Shown here piece by piece: positions 32,045 through 32,580 of a stretch of 32,580 nt of DNA. Under the pieces are notes generated by a model, which was given only the letters and a program-made list of their open reading frames with translations, was not told the DNA's origin and ran no database searches. Position 1 is the stretch's first letter. Each line of letters begins with the position of its first letter. The DNA is from a bacterium (lineage in GTDB: Bacteria; Bdellovibrionota_B; Oligoflexia; Silvanigrellales; Silvanigrellaceae). The position numbers were made by a program, and so were the translations under genes. The stretch lies in assembly GCA_009918675.1 (NCBI GenBank), contig RGDM01000036.1, positions 1-32,580 on the forward strand. Direction: 5' to 3'.

Positions 32045-32580
32045 ACGCCGCATGCATAAAGAAACTGGTAGATTGGTTGCCCGATGATGCTGTCGCGGAA
32101 ATCGGTGTAGACAACCTTTGCAACTCCGCTCTGCTGCCAGAACTTCCGCAGCAGCAGCGGTGGTTGATAGTCTATAGGAAGCTAGACTTTGGTTGGAAGT
32201 TCTGCAATGCCTTGGTGAAAAGGAATTTAAGCTTTCCTCACTGGCTCCCCAAAGAAGACAGGCTGCTGCACAAAGCTTGGTTGTGGTTGCAGAACCCCCA
32301 ACTATACAAACGGGACGAGGTCGAGCATGCGGTCATGCTCAGACAGCCGTGCATGTCTGAGAGTAAAGCACTCGTGGAGGGCTTGCTCATGTCCGGCGAC
32401 ATCACTCTCAGCGAAATCGCCAAAAAATGCGACATCAGCCCGGAGGCGTTGCGCATGTATTCGCTGTTATTCTTCTGCGCCACCGACAGGAAGAAAGATG
32501 CTTTCTTTATGCAGCACGTTCTCTACCCCAGAGGCAGGCTGCCAGAGCTCTTGGACAAGTATCTAGAGAATTCTAACTGG
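32041..32580 (+). CDS. Unknown protein with HTH-like segment, 3'-truncated by window edge
   Basis: An uninterrupted frame of 180 codons running off the window. The start is probably TTG 32041, inside the stop of the 39-residue gene. The first 110 residues are helical and Trp-rich (VDWLPDD, RWLIVYRKLDFGWKF, HKAWLWLQNP). Residues 112-140 (LMSGDITLSEIAKKCDISPE) fit a helix-turn-helix in which a SEIAKKCDIS-type turn is clear. The tail continues with FFCATDRKKDAFFMQHVLYP. Five of ten Arg codons are AGG and two AGA, unlike the CGN-rich genes around it, suggesting recent acquisition. Not recognised; phage- or island-type regulator is a guess. Confidence 0.6.
   Translation, partial: MNAACIKKLVDWLPDDAVAEIGVDNLCNSALLPELPQQQRWLIVYRKLDFGWKFCNALVKRNLSFPHWLPKEDRLLHKAWLWLQNPQLYKRDEVEHAVMLRQPCMSESKALVEGLLMSGDITLSEIAKKCDISPEALRMYSLLFFCATDRKKDAFFMQHVLYPRGRLPELLDKYLENSNW

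Noticed and set aside
1..32580. Insertion sequences, CRISPR arrays, phage structural genes, toxin-antitoxin pairs
   Set aside because: Looked for on both strands; no transposase motif, regularly spaced repeat or recognisable module was found.

Overview
The window is a gene-dense stretch of about 32.6 kb. It reads as the chromosome of a Gram-negative (diderm) bacterium: it carries an LPS heptose epimerase (hldD), apolipoprotein N-acyltransferase (lnt), a lytic transglycosylase, outer-membrane-type barrels and at least eight signal-peptide-II lipoproteins. A folate-type tRNA methylase (trmFO), an EtfD-like membrane Fe-S oxidoreductase, frequent GTG/TTG starts and many orphan lipoproteins fit a Bdellovibrionota/Oligoflexia or other former deltaproteobacterial lineage. 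That placement is inference; no rRNA or other phylogenetic marker is present. I saw no tRNA, rRNA, CRISPR array, transposase or integrase.

Layout. 1-7.3 kb: the 3' end of a TesA-like SGNH esterase coupled to a small lipoprotein. Converging on these is a minus-strand pair, a FapA/DUF342-like protein and a GT39-type membrane glycosyltransferase broken by a frameshift. A PHP-domain exported hydrolase follows, divergent from the glycosyltransferase and overlapping its start, and lnt converges on it. 7.3-11.5 kb: a plus-strand run of a DUF1573 exported protein, a one-helix membrane protein, a HEAT-like protein, a VOC protein and ftsY. 11.5-18.4 kb: a RibBX-type protein (RibB fused to a zinc-less RibA-like domain), a large Slt-type transglycosylase, and on the minus strand a lipoprotein, trmFO and an SH3b lipoprotein. 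18.4-22.1 kb: a candidate structured RNA with a strong terminator, then hldD and the EtfD-like protein, closed by a terminator. 22.1-27.9 kb: an accessory-looking region with a decayed secreted-protein gene, four orphan lipoproteins, one exported protein and several palindromic sites. 27.9-31.7 kb: folE and a YhbY-like RNA-binding protein (minus strand), a short RdgC-like protein, an isoprenylcysteine-methyltransferase-like membrane protein and an outer-membrane protein. 31.7-32.6 kb: a 19-bp imperfect inverted repeat, then a translationally coupled pair of unknown genes, the second running off the window, with codon use unlike the rest.

Most recognisable functions serve the envelope: LPS (hldD), lipoprotein maturation (lnt) with its client lipoproteins, peptidoglycan turnover (slt) and membrane targeting (ftsY). 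The places most worth following are the candidate RNA at 18541-18706, the coupled unknown genes at 31925-32580 with the adjacent inverted repeat, the RibBX-like fusion and the orphan lipoprotein cluster. No complete new system can be claimed from this sequence alone.
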